This document shows positions 42,920 to 51,016 of a stretch of 64,000 bases of DNA, one piece after another (positions within the stretch are counted from its first letter, which is position 1; every line of letters begins with the position of its first letter). Source of the stretch: JAJYLM01 sp964547905. GTDB lineage: Bacteria; JAMCPX01. Made by a program: the position numbers and the translations under genes. A model generated the notes under the pieces. That model was not told where the DNA came from, ran no database searches, and saw only the letters and a program-made list of their open reading frames with translations. Location: assembly GCA_964547905.1 (NCBI GenBank), contig CAZJPN010000092.1:1-64000 (forward strand), written 5' to 3'.

Positions 42920-43606
42920 ATGGTAGCGATAATGGTTGCAATAACAATTATAGGGTTCGTTGTACTTGACCTTGTAGTTCAGAGCTTAAAGGGTAAAAAG
43001 GGTAAAGAGGAACAACAGGTAAAACTTGATTTCTCCGACTTCAGGGTACCGGTAAGTACATTCTTTTATCCGGGACACACATGGGTCAACATACTTCCCA
43101 ACGGTGAAGTGCGTGTTGGTCTCGACGACTTTGTCAGGAAGGTAATCGGCGACATAGAAGGCGTGGGATTTCCGGAACAGGGCAAGAAACTGAAACAGGG
43201 AGAAGCAGCCTTTACAGTAAAGGCAGGCAACAAAACGCTTACATTCCGGTCTCCAATTGATGGAGAGGTAACCAATATAAACAAGCTCATGCTTGCCAAT
43301 CCTACTGAAGTTGCAAAGAGTGCATACAACAGCGGCTGGATACTGGCGGTAAAGCCAACAAACCTTTCTGCAAATCTTAAGGTAATGAAGATCGCAGAAG
43401 AAGCCGTTGAATGGCTCAAGGCGGAGATCAGAAGATTCCGTGAATTTGCGCTTGGTGAAAACCTTCACTACGTAAAGGATGAACTCCAGTATGAAGTCGG
43501 GCGCACGAGCCAGGACGGCGGATGCCTTACGGAAGGTATGTTGAGCCGCATGGATGAGAAGGCTGTAACGTACTTTGAAGAAGAGTTCCTCGGTAAACCC
43601 CGTTAG
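42920..43606 (+). CDS. Membrane-anchored GcvH-like protein
   Basis: A 228-residue paralogue of the preceding protein. It has one N-terminal membrane helix (about residues 1-18) instead of the cysteine module. The H-protein fold is seen in PGHTWVNILPNGEVRVGLDDFV, RSPIDGEVTNINKL and SAYNSGWILAVKP. At the aligned lipoyl position it has Asn (KAGNKTL), with lysine next to it as in the paralogue. The shared tail TSQDGGCLTEGMLSRMDEKA resembles the first protein's end. ATG 42920 is fixed by AAAGGAGG; a GTG 27 nt earlier lacks an RBS. It probably faces the periplasm or cytoplasm at the membrane beside the NrfD-like subunit. Confidence 0.8.
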   Translation: MVAIMVAITIIGFVVLDLVVQSLKGKKGKEEQQVKLDFSDFRVPVSTFFYPGHTWVNILPNGEVRVGLDDFVRKVIGDIEGVGFPEQGKKLKQGEAAFTVKAGNKTLTFRSPIDGEVTNINKLMLANPTEVAKSAYNSGWILAVKPTNLSANLKVMKIAEEAVEWLKAEIRRFREFALGENLHYVKDELQYEVGRTSQDGGCLTEGMLSRMDEKAVTYFEEEFLGKPR

Positions 43607-43633
43607 AAGGACTTACGGAGAGCGGGGCTTTTT
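43598..43633 (+). terminator. Possible weak terminator or attenuator within the redox operon
   Basis: CCCCG (43598-43602, overlapping the end of the GcvH-like gene) can pair with CGGGG (43623-43627), which is followed by CTTTTT. The stem is only 5 bp with a 20-nt loop, so it may at most lower expression of the downstream genes. Confidence 0.3.
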
Positions 43634-43726
43634 ACAGAATAAAAAGGCGTACACAAGGCGGGTTGCATAACACCTTTAACTGGGTGCGGTATTATGATAG
43701 AACAAAGATAAGAAAGGAGCAGATAT

Positions 43727-44509
43727 ATGGCTAAGATGGGTATTCTCATTGATATAACCAAATGTATAGGCTGTGGTGCTTGTGAAAAGGCATGTAAGAT
43801 GCGAAACGATCTGCCTCTTGACCTTGAGAATAACCTCTCTGCAACTGCTTATACTGTGGTTCAGGAAAGGCTGCCGAACACCTATGTAAGAAGGATGTGC
43901 ATGCACTGCGAGAATCCCACGTGTGTATCGGTCTGCCCTGTGGGTGCCTTCACAAAGACAGCGGCAGGTCCTGTAATATACGATAAGGATAAATGTATCG
44001 GCTGCAGGTATTGTATGTATTCATGTCCCTTCAGTGTGCCGAAGTACCAATGGGACAGGGTTGTTCCCTACATACAGAAATGCTATATGTGTGCGGACAG
44101 GGTTGCAGAAGGCTCTGAACCGGCATGTACAGCGGCATGCCCGACAGGTGCAAGCATATTCGGTGACAGAGATAATCTCATCGAAGAAGCGCAGAAAAGG
44201 ATCAAAGACAATCCGCATACCTACGTGGATCACATCTATGGGTTGCAGGAAGTAGGCGGCACCTCGGTGCTGTATATTTCAAGTGTTCCGTTTGAGAAAC
44301 TTGGCGAACCGTTTAATATAAACCTGCCGGATAAGCCTCTTCCGATGTATACATGGGCTGCCCTGGAAAAGGTACCTACCATCGTGGTAGTGGGCGGAGT
44401 CGTATTGACGGGAATATGGTGGATAACCAGCCGCAGGGATGAGGTTAAAAAGTTCGAAATTAAACGCAAAGAAAAAAAGAAGCTCACCGACAAAGGAGAT
44501 AAACCATGA
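43727..44509 (+). CDS. NrfC/HybA-like ferredoxin subunit with four [4Fe-4S] clusters and a C-terminal membrane anchor
   Basis: A 260-residue electron-transfer subunit. Four cysteine groups, 16 cysteines in all: CIGCGACEKAC; CMHCENPTCVSVCP; CIGCRYCMYSCP; CYMC...CTAACP, as in DmsB, NrfC, PsrB and HybA. There is no Tat or Sec signal at the N-terminus (MAKMGILIDITKC). Near the C-terminus lies one membrane helix, VVVGGVVLTGIWWITSRR, with a basic tail, like HybA. It would pass electrons between the NrfD-like protein and an unknown partner. AAAGGAG precedes the start; it overlaps the next gene by 4 nt. Confidence 0.9.
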   Translation: MAKMGILIDITKCIGCGACEKACKMRNDLPLDLENNLSATAYTVVQERLPNTYVRRMCMHCENPTCVSVCPVGAFTKTAAGPVIYDKDKCIGCRYCMYSCPFSVPKYQWDRVVPYIQKCYMCADRVAEGSEPACTAACPTGASIFGDRDNLIEEAQKRIKDNPHTYVDHIYGLQEVGGTSVLYISSVPFEKLGEPFNINLPDKPLPMYTWAALEKVPTIVVVGGVVLTGIWWITSRRDEVKKFEIKRKEKKKLTDKGDKP

Positions 44510-44739
44510 ACATACTCGGTACACTTTTATCAAAACTATTCAACCAAAATACAGCCGATAAACAAGCCTCTGTTGATATAAAGCAAGGACAATTACAGGT
44601 GCTGGCAAACAGGTTGAAAAAACATAGTGTTTTAACACCAAAGCTCCTGACCGGTGGAGCCATGGTTGCCGGCTTATGGTGGATAACAAAGAGGAGAGAC
44701 AAGGTCAAAGAAGCAGAACGGGATAAAAGTATCAAATAA
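44506..44739 (+). CDS. Small single-span membrane protein related to the NrfC-like C-terminus
   Basis: A 77-residue protein with a polar N-terminal half and one membrane helix, GGAMVAGLWWITKRRDKV. This closely parallels the C-terminal anchor of the preceding ferredoxin subunit (GGVVLTGIWWITSRRDEV): same helix, WWIT motif and basic tail. It begins with an ATGA overlap. It may be a structural subunit of the complex that packs against NrfD. No known family is recognised. Confidence 0.65.
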   Translation: MNILGTLLSKLFNQNTADKQASVDIKQGQLQVLANRLKKHSVLTPKLLTGGAMVAGLWWITKRRDKVKEAERDKSIK

Positions 44740-44756
44740 AGGACTGAGAGGTATTT

Positions 44757-45905
44757 ATGAAACTGCCGAAGATAACATTCTGGAGAATTGTAATTGCCGC
44801 AATAACAATACTCGGTATCTACTATACCATTATACGATACACAAAAGGCCTTGGCGCTGTAACCAACCTGAGCAATAAATACCCGTGGGGGCTATGGGTA
44901 GGATTCGACGTAGTAACCGGTGTAGGCCTTGCAGCAGGTGCGTTTATCATAGCTCTGACTGTCTACATATTCCGCATCGATGACTATAAACCAATCCTGA
45001 GACCTGCTATACTTACCGGCTTTTTGGGGTACTCGCTTGTTGCGGTCGGTCTGCTGTATGACCTCGGCAAGTGGTTTGACGTATGGCACCCCATTATTTT
45101 CTGGAACCCCCATTCCGTGATGTTTGAAGTTGCATGGTGTGTTATGCTGTATCTCACGGTCCTTGGACTTGAGTTCAGTACCGTTGTATTTGAACGATTA
45201 AAAATGCACAGGCTTAATCATTTAATCCATATACTCATTATACCGTTGTCCATATTGGGGGTCATACTTTCAACCCTGCATCAATCATCGCTTGGCTCCT
45301 TATTCCTCATAGTACCTACAAAATTGTACGCACTGTGGTACTCACCGTATCTTCCCTTGTTCTTCTTTATCTCTGCCGTGTCCGTAGGCCTTGCAATGGT
45401 GACCATGGAATCCTTTCTCAGCATGAGGTTTCTTGGTAAGGGTATAGAGCTCAACCTGCTCAACGGCCTTGCAAGAGTTAACGTGCTTGTCATGGCCTTT
45501 TACCTTACCTTAAAAATACTGGACCTTGCCGGCAGAGGTGTGCTCGGTGATATTATGTCAACACGATTTGAAAGCATCATGTTTGATATAGAGACGCTCG
45601 TACAGGTTGTAATACCGTTCTTGCTGCTTTTGATCCCTGCTGTAAGGACGAGTGCAAAGGGATTGTTTGTTACTTCACTGTTTATCGTGATAGGGTTCAT
45701 CATGAACAGGCTTGATGTCGCAATAACGGGGGTAGAGGCCTCATCCGGAACAACGTATTTCCCGGCCTTTGGTGAGATCATGATCTCTGTATTCCTTGTA
45801 ACCATGGGATTCCTGGCTTTTGCCTTTGCTGCAAAGTACCTCAATGTTTTTGTGCATGTTGAGAAAGAAGAGGAAGGACCGGTTGAGATTATCCATGATG
45901 TTTAA
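44757..45905 (+). CDS. NrfD/HybB-like integral membrane quinone-interacting subunit
   Basis: A 382-residue polytopic protein with about ten membrane helices, of the NrfD/PsrC/HybB/DsrP family. Typical features are the N-terminal TKGLGAVTNLSNKYPWGLWVGFDVVTGVGLAAGAF block, GLLYDLGKWFDVWHPIIFWNPHSVMFEV, and LHQSSLGSLF. Such proteins exchange electrons between menaquinone and a ferredoxin subunit. It is 17 nt downstream of the small membrane protein. Menaquinone as partner fits mqnD nearby. Confidence 0.9.
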   Translation: MKLPKITFWRIVIAAITILGIYYTIIRYTKGLGAVTNLSNKYPWGLWVGFDVVTGVGLAAGAFIIALTVYIFRIDDYKPILRPAILTGFLGYSLVAVGLLYDLGKWFDVWHPIIFWNPHSVMFEVAWCVMLYLTVLGLEFSTVVFERLKMHRLNHLIHILIIPLSILGVILSTLHQSSLGSLFLIVPTKLYALWYSPYLPLFFFISAVSVGLAMVTMESFLSMRFLGKGIELNLLNGLARVNVLVMAFYLTLKILDLAGRGVLGDIMSTRFESIMFDIETLVQVVIPFLLLLIPAVRTSAKGLFVTSLFIVIGFIMNRLDVAITGVEASSGTTYFPAFGEIMISVFLVTMGFLAFAFAAKYLNVFVHVEKEEEGPVEIIHDV

Positions 45906-46188
45906 TACCCGTAAGAAATTTAAAGTGAATGGAGTTTGTGGATTGATTGATAATCTGTATAGGGAAGAAAGAGTTTTCTCCTCTGTTCGTGAAACAACGC
46001 TCTTGTTGCTAAAGGAAATTGTTACCATAATATGCAGTATGTATTCTTTGATACTGAAAGAGATGTTGTCCATGCAGAGTACTCTGAAAAAATATCAGGC
46101 AGTTCATTGGTGTTTCACTTCACTTCGTATCAAACTCTTTTTTCCCTGCTGTGCTTTTGGTTTAACTTGTCCGATTGGAGGTTACTCT

Positions 46189-46641
46189 ATGAAACTGTAT
46201 AATGCGAGAAGATTGCTCCTGATTGTTGCTGTGCTGTCATTGTCTCTGATATCTTATACATCCTCTGTCATGGCCGCGACTCACACGTATGTGGGCGTTG
46301 AGGCGTGCAAGATGTGCCATGAAAACCAGTACAAGATATGGGAAGCAAGCGCCCATGCCAGGGCTTATGACGCTTTACCTGCAAAGGAAAAGACCAACCC
46401 TCAATGTCTGTCCTGTCATACTACCGGCGGAACAGCCGCCTTCCCCAACGTACAGTGTGAGGCGTGCCACGGACCAGGAAGCGATTATGTAGATATGGAC
46501 ACAATGAAAAACTTTAAAAAGGTCTGGGACGCCGGGTTAAACCGTCATGCGGCAGAGACCTGCGTAAACTGCCACAACAAAAACAGCCCTACATTCCGGG
46601 GCTTTGACTTCAAAACATACTGGATGGAGATCATGCACTGA
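46189..46641 (+). CDS. Periplasmic tetraheme cytochrome c (cytochrome c554-like family)
   Basis: A 150-residue protein with a signal peptide (MKLYNARRLLLIVAVLSLSL, cleavage near VMAA) and four heme-binding motifs: CKMCH, CLSCH, CEACH and CVNCH. The spacing, with 'VGxExCKxCH', 'A(H)A', 'NPQCLSCHTTG' and 'VQCEACHGPG', resembles the cytochrome c554/multiheme CxxCH family that moves electrons in the periplasm. ATG 46189 is set by TTGGAGG just upstream. The 283-nt gap before it (45906-46188) shows no promoter or gene I can defend. It is likely the terminal electron acceptor or donor of the NrfCD-like complex. Confidence 0.88.
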   Translation: MKLYNARRLLLIVAVLSLSLISYTSSVMAATHTYVGVEACKMCHENQYKIWEASAHARAYDALPAKEKTNPQCLSCHTTGGTAAFPNVQCEACHGPGSDYVDMDTMKNFKKVWDAGLNRHAAETCVNCHNKNSPTFRGFDFKTYWMEIMH

Positions 46642-46657
46642 TGGTGAAACCGTCCGG

Positions 46658-47494
46658 TCAGGAGATGAATTCCACATTCACACCGGGTATCAGTTTCAGG
46701 TCCGCGGCCTGTTTGATAAACTCCTGAATACCTGCCCTGCCTTCTTTGCCCGGCTCCAGGGTATAATCGTTTACGTACATCAGGGCAAACTGCTTCACCC
46801 TTTTCATATCCAGGCCTCTGGAATATTTCGCAGCATAGCCCATAGCCTCATCCTCATGGGCAAAACCATAAGCAATACTGTCTTTTATAGCTTGGTTGAT
46901 TTTATGTTTCAGTTCTTCATCAAGAGCACGTTTAACCAAATTTATGCCGAGTGGCAGCGGCAGGCTTGTTTTTTCGAGCCACCATTTCCCGAGATCCACA
47001 ATGATGTTCAGCCCGTCATCCGCATAGGTGATCTGTCCCTCATGTATGATAAGGCCGGCATGTATTTCTCCGTTTTTAACTGCAGGCATAATCTTGTCAA
47101 AAGGTATAACCCTGTATTTGAAATTACCCATATACATCTTCAATGCGAGGAGTGCGGATGTGTACTCTCCCGGTACGGCTATTTCCATATCTGGGTTTAG
47201 TTTTTTATCCTTGCTTACCACGATTGGACCATACCCCTTTCCCATACTTGCTCCACAGGATAGTATCTGATAGTCTTTTGCAATGTACGGGTATGCATGC
47301 AGTGAAGCCGCTGTGATATCGAGCAACGGTTGACCGGTGTTTTCCATAGCACGTTTGTTCAGGGTCTCTATATCCGTCAGTACATGCTCAAATTTTATAT
47401 CCGGTATATGCAGCTTATTATGCGTAAGCGCATAAAACATAAATGCATCATCAGCATCAGGACTATGCCCTATGGTCAAAACCTGTTCATTCAT
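46658..47494 (-). CDS. mqnD: 1,4-dihydroxy-6-naphthoate synthase MqnD (futalosine pathway)
   Basis: MqnD acts in the futalosine route to menaquinone, converting cyclic de-hypoxanthine futalosine to 1,4-dihydroxy-6-naphthoate. The start motif IGHSPDADDAFMFYAL and the periplasmic-binding-protein fold (ITAASLHAYPYIA, ILSCGASMGKGYGPIVVS, IAVPGEYTSALLAL, GLIIHEGQITYADDGL) are typical. Start 47494 is chosen for its RBS (AAAAGGAAAAG) and family N-terminus; the frame extends 17 codons further. 278 residues. No other mqn gene is in the window. Confidence 0.9.
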   Translation of the reverse strand: MNEQVLTIGHSPDADDAFMFYALTHNKLHIPDIKFEHVLTDIETLNKRAMENTGQPLLDITAASLHAYPYIAKDYQILSCGASMGKGYGPIVVSKDKKLNPDMEIAVPGEYTSALLALKMYMGNFKYRVIPFDKIMPAVKNGEIHAGLIIHEGQITYADDGLNIIVDLGKWWLEKTSLPLPLGINLVKRALDEELKHKINQAIKDSIAYGFAHEDEAMGYAAKYSRGLDMKRVKQFALMYVNDYTLEPGKEGRAGIQEFIKQAADLKLIPGVNVEFIS

Positions 47495-47551
47495 ACATTC
47501 TTTTCCTTTTTGTAGTTTTTTTTGTCTTGTTAATCGAACATCCAACGTTGG

Positions 47552-47887
47552 CTAAAACACCATGGGCAGGTAACCGTCATTGATAAACTGTCCAATGGGA
47601 TCGCCGACGTATTCCAGCTTGAAGCCGAGGGATGTTAATTCCTTACCGATATTGTGCATGTCTGAAATGGCCTTACAGGCAACAGGACTTCCGTTCATGG
47701 AAACAATATCGGCGATGATGGACTGTAATGCCTGATCCGTTGAAGCCAATTTTTCACTTGGTCCGAACAGGATAAGCTTGAGGTCTTCAAACCTTTTATT
47801 TTTTATGCTGTTCTGTACGAACACGAGTGCCCCGAGTGCCTTTTCCTTATTTTCCGTTGAAACTATCACTAAAACCTTTTGCTTCAT
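47552..47887 (-). CDS. DsrE/F-like small protein
   Basis: A 111-residue protein with the DsrE-type alpha/beta pattern: KVLVIVSTENKEKALGALVFVQNSI, DLKLILFGPSEKLAS, and a later region GSPVACKAISDMHNIGKELTSLGFKLEYVGDPIGQFINDGYLPMVF. The ending 'VGxxIxxFINDGYxPMxF' is found in hypothetical proteins of this family. It has one cysteine (VACKAI) that could carry sulfur, but a function is not known. It lies 57 nt upstream of mqnD on the same strand. Confidence 0.6.
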   Translation of the reverse strand: MKQKVLVIVSTENKEKALGALVFVQNSIKNKRFEDLKLILFGPSEKLASTDQALQSIIADIVSMNGSPVACKAISDMHNIGKELTSLGFKLEYVGDPIGQFINDGYLPMVF

Positions 47888-48061
47888 ATAGTCTCCTTTT
47901 CTTTCAAAATATACCGCTGTGTAAAATCATCTTATAGGATGTAGAATAATGTATAATCCATTGTATAAAAAGGCAAGGGTGCCTGCAACACCGATAGAGC
48001 GAAAAAAATGAATTGTGAAATTATGAGAAAAAAGCGATATTTTGCAAACGCATGTTTCTGG

Positions 48062-50200
48062 TTAATTCAAAACACTTACGGGTACAACCGGCAATACCAC
48101 ACTGGAAGGATGCGAAGCACCGTTATAAATCGTGGTCACATTGCCGTTGGCACTTGCCTGATCCGGCTTTGTCCACACACCTTCCACCTGGTTGCTGGAA
48201 CTGATGGCAATCTGTAGTCTGTGCCCGGGACGGATCAATGCCGCAGCCGGGAATACTTCCACACGCACCAGTACTGGCTGATTGGGCACCAGCGGCTGTT
48301 TGGATGCAAGGGTAAAGGGATGCCATGGTTGTATCATCACGCCATCGATATACCGGGACCGGCTGGTATCAACCGCGCGGAATGCGGCCGACTGGATTCC
48401 CGTGGTAAGCGGTGTTGCATTGCCGAAAGCATCGACATCGTCGACACGAACGACGATGGCAGCCTCGGAATTGGTCGCGGACATCCAGATGTCTGCCTCT
48501 ATGGGCCCGTTGATATAGAAGTTTGAAGTATATGGTGCCGTCGTGTAAATGAGAGCATGCTGTGATTGTTCAACCGTGGTATCATTACTGTAACATGGCA
48601 GTGGGAGCAGACCCGCTATACCCAGACTCCACTGTACTTCACTGCTGGAACATCCGCTGCCGTCATGAGGAGTTACGAGGGCGTCAAGCATAGTCCCGCC
48701 CATGAGCGTATTGATAGAGATAGAATCAGGCGCAGAAGGCTCGGCAATGGTGTGGTCGGCTTCATCAAAAGTCGGTGCAGTTATGTTGAGACTCATGTTG
48801 CCGTGCAGGTACATACGCAGCGGTTGTGCCAGAGGGTTTGGCCAGTCAGTGGTGCTGGCATAGCGCTCGACACCGTTGAGTCCATAGCCTTCGACATACT
48901 GGGTAACATTGGGCATCGATACTGCCCCGATATTGATCCCCTTCAGGTATTGATCAAACCATTGCAGCATGAGGGTCTCGGCACTTGGTGCTCCGTTCGA
49001 GACGGAATTGTCATGATTGATCAGGGAGTCAAGTATGGCTTCCACATGCCCGCCCGGCAGGATAAGCAGCTTGGTCGTGACATTCCGTTTCAACTGCTCG
49101 TACAGCAATGGTTCATCACGCTGGAACAGGTCGTTGCTTCCACCAATAATAAAGGTAGGTACCGTGATAAATCTCGCATTTTCCAAGGGTGAGCGTACTG
49201 CCCAGAAAGACCCGTCATCGGTGGCGTAGCCCGTAACGCCATCCAGAGATTGGTTAATAGTCGGCAAATACCAGTCATTGATGGCCTCCACGTGCTGCTG
49301 GGTGGCAGCTGCAATCTGTGAAGCATAATTCAGGTGTGCAAGCTCAGCCGGGATATTGGCAACACTGAGGTTCTGGGTCAGTGAGAGCCAGATGCTGATA
49401 AAATTGGCGTTGAGCAATCCGCCAGGTGCGACCGTTGCGCGGTACGGGTCCCCCATAGGAACTTCAGCAAACGCTGCCTTGATTGCAGGGTTCTGCTGCT
49501 CTGCGGTCAGCAGGGTGGTAATCCCAAGGTAAGAGGTACCGGCAACGCCGATATTGCCATTACACCATGGCTGCTGGGTTATCCAGTTCACAACATCTCC
49601 GTAGTCCGCCTGTTCCTGAACACCCAGAAGGTGTGTGATACCGGAAGACATGCCGGTGCCGCGAACATCCACAGCTACCGTAATGTAACCGCGCTTGATC
49701 ATGAATTGGTCTTCGCCGCCGATCAGCAGTGTCGTATCAGCGGGTACTATAGTACCCAACAAATTGCCCAGATCGATGCGGTAAGCCGTCTGTGTCAGGA
49801 TTACCGGGAATTTACCTGCAACCGGTTTACCGTTAGCATTGGCCGGGACCGACACCAGCACTGCCAGTTTATCACCGCTTTTTGTCGTGATGAACTGCAG
49901 TGGAAGGGTCACTGCACCAGTGTAATCGGGGTTGCGTGAATAGTTCGTCCACGTTGCATTGGCATTGATGGTAATAGGCGGATTGGGCTGACTGACTAAC
50001 GAGCGCGTGCCCAAAGTAGTTGTCTGTAATGATGAGGTAGTTGTCGATGCGCCGGACACGCTCTGACTGCCGTTTGACACCTGCTGACCGATTGCGCTGT
50101 TTGAACCCGAACATCCTGCCATAACCAGTATGGCAAAAATACTCATAATTACAAAACCAAAAGACGTATTATTCTTTTTTCTTTTTTGATTCATAATCAT
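48062..50200 (-). CDS. Secreted CocE/NonD family hydrolase lipoprotein (X-Pro dipeptidyl-peptidase-like)
   Basis: A 712-residue alpha/beta hydrolase with a lipoprotein signal (lipobox MAGC, Cys30) and a Ser/Thr/Gly-rich linker. The nucleophile is S223 in AGTSYLG; VDVRGTGMSSG precedes it, and DLFQRDEP and GGHVEAI supply the likely Asp and His. The C-terminal half is a jelly-roll as in X-Pro dipeptidyl-peptidase and cocaine esterase. Its substrate (peptide or ester) is unknown. The gene is visibly richer in GC than its neighbours, which suggests recent transfer. It probably sits on the outer or inner membrane facing the periplasm. Confidence 0.88.
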   Translation of the reverse strand: MIMNQKRKKNNTSFGFVIMSIFAILVMAGCSGSNSAIGQQVSNGSQSVSGASTTTSSLQTTTLGTRSLVSQPNPPITINANATWTNYSRNPDYTGAVTLPLQFITTKSGDKLAVLVSVPANANGKPVAGKFPVILTQTAYRIDLGNLLGTIVPADTTLLIGGEDQFMIKRGYITVAVDVRGTGMSSGITHLLGVQEQADYGDVVNWITQQPWCNGNIGVAGTSYLGITTLLTAEQQNPAIKAAFAEVPMGDPYRATVAPGGLLNANFISIWLSLTQNLSVANIPAELAHLNYASQIAAATQQHVEAINDWYLPTINQSLDGVTGYATDDGSFWAVRSPLENARFITVPTFIIGGSNDLFQRDEPLLYEQLKRNVTTKLLILPGGHVEAILDSLINHDNSVSNGAPSAETLMLQWFDQYLKGINIGAVSMPNVTQYVEGYGLNGVERYASTTDWPNPLAQPLRMYLHGNMSLNITAPTFDEADHTIAEPSAPDSISINTLMGGTMLDALVTPHDGSGCSSSEVQWSLGIAGLLPLPCYSNDTTVEQSQHALIYTTAPYTSNFYINGPIEADIWMSATNSEAAIVVRVDDVDAFGNATPLTTGIQSAAFRAVDTSRSRYIDGVMIQPWHPFTLASKQPLVPNQPVLVRVEVFPAAALIRPGHRLQIAISSSNQVEGVWTKPDQASANGNVTTIYNGASHPSSVVLPVVPVSVLN

Positions 50201-50288
50201 TCCCCTATTTATTTATATGGATATGTTTTTACAGTTTAGTATGATTCTACTTTGTTTATCCTACTTAATATCCTAAAGCTATGAAGAC

Positions 50289-50332
50289 TGTAAATCCCTC
50301 ATTTAGAACATTCAGAAACATTTTTGGGTAAT
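50289..50332. repeat. Dispersed ~43-bp repeat, copy 2
   Basis: From TGTAAATCC to TTGGGTAAT this is a slightly diverged copy of 36086-36128. It lies just upstream of the CocE-like gene on the minus strand. Confidence 0.55.
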
Positions 50333-50423
50333 AGGTGGCAATTAGGGATAGATACCTACTGCTGGATGTATAAATCAGGAAAAGACAAAGAAAGAAGCAA
50401 TAGGCAATGCAACGCCCTATGAA

Positions 50424-50597
50424 TTAAATGTAAGTTGAAAGATGATTTTGTGCAGCCAACCTGCCCAGCTCTCTGCAGTAGGAAAGATCCCCACTGCCTA
50501 TGATCTTATCAAGAGATCTTAACAAATCAGTATAAAACTTATAGGGATACCATTCGGTAACCAACATATGTTCTTGCATATACTTGCGGATTCTGAG
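50424..50597 (-). pseudogene. Gene fragment, possibly DUF2378/TIGR02265-like
   Basis: The minus strand from 50597 reads IRKYMQEHMLVTEWYPYKF, then YTDLLRSLDKIIGSGDLSYC and RELGRLAAQNHLSTYI-stop (stop at 50424-50426). The 'WYPxxFYxxLLRxLDxxxGxGDxxxxRELGRxAA' pattern resembles the DUF2378 family common in Myxococcota. The frame begins directly at the palindrome 50598-50627, which has an in-frame stop, so only a C-terminal piece survives. Family call is from memory. Confidence 0.45.
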
Positions 50598-50627
50598 GGA
50601 AAGGTGTCAATTACCTGACACCTTTCC
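50598..50627. repeat. GGTGTCA palindrome, copy 1
   Basis: GGAAAGGTGTCA (50598-50609) and TGACACCTTTCC (50616-50627) form a perfect 12-bp stem with a 6-nt loop. A related palindrome is at 50983-51016. Sequences of this kind often accompany REP-associated tyrosine transposases, but none is present here. Confidence 0.6.
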
Positions 50628-50630
50628 GTA

Positions 50631-50924
50631 CTAACGAGGCGAAGCCGGGGCTTTTTTAACGGGGTTTACCGCGGGGGGTGCATTGACAGTCTTGCTCGTG
50701 ACCAATGCCGTCCCTATGCCATGGTCATACACCATCATGCCGCCGTAACGTGCTCCAAATCCGATGATACCCGCTGACAGCGCAAACAGAACCAATCGTA
50801 CAATCCGGTACCTGTTTTTCATGACCAATGTCCACAGCGCAGCGGCAATGGCAATGGAACCGCCGATCCCTTCCAGATCGCCGTGGATATTGATTAGGTG
50901 GCTGACGGATGCAGGGTGCGGCAC
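50631..50924 (-). CDS. Truncated DUF2231-like membrane protein
   Basis: A 97-residue frame with two or three hydrophobic segments: an early IGGSIAIAAALWTLVM, then IVRLVLFALSAGIIGFGARYGGMMVYDHGIG, and a Pro/Ala/Lys-rich tail. The 'GxRxGGxxVYxHGxG' ending is that of DUF2231 proteins, which are normally about 150 residues with four helices. The N-terminal part is short, so this may be a remnant. It is enclosed by the two GGTGTCA palindromes and is GC-richer than the surrounding DNA. Confidence 0.45.
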   Translation of the reverse strand: MPHPASVSHLINIHGDLEGIGGSIAIAAALWTLVMKNRYRIVRLVLFALSAGIIGFGARYGGMMVYDHGIGTALVTSKTVNAPPAVNPVKKAPASPR

Positions 50925-50982
50925 ACTATTTATTTATTCAAGGGGACGAATCAAGTTATGTAGAATCTAACCATAGATTGAA

Positions 50983-51016
50983 AAGGTGTCAGGCCTTGAC
51001 AGGCTGTTGACACCTT
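50983..51016. repeat. GGTGTCA palindrome, copy 2
   Basis: AAGGTGTCA (50983-50991) and TGACACCTT (51008-51016) form a 9-bp stem; the 16-nt loop itself holds CTTGACAGG. Same family as 50598-50627. The rest of 50201-51140 outside the listed items shows no gene. Confidence 0.5.

Noticed and set aside
45820..46188. Upstream extension of the tetraheme cytochrome c frame through the NrfD-cytochrome gap
   Set aside because: The signal peptide and TTGGAGG ribosome-binding site fix the start at 46189; the upstream residues have no protein-like pattern and overlap the NrfD-like gene.
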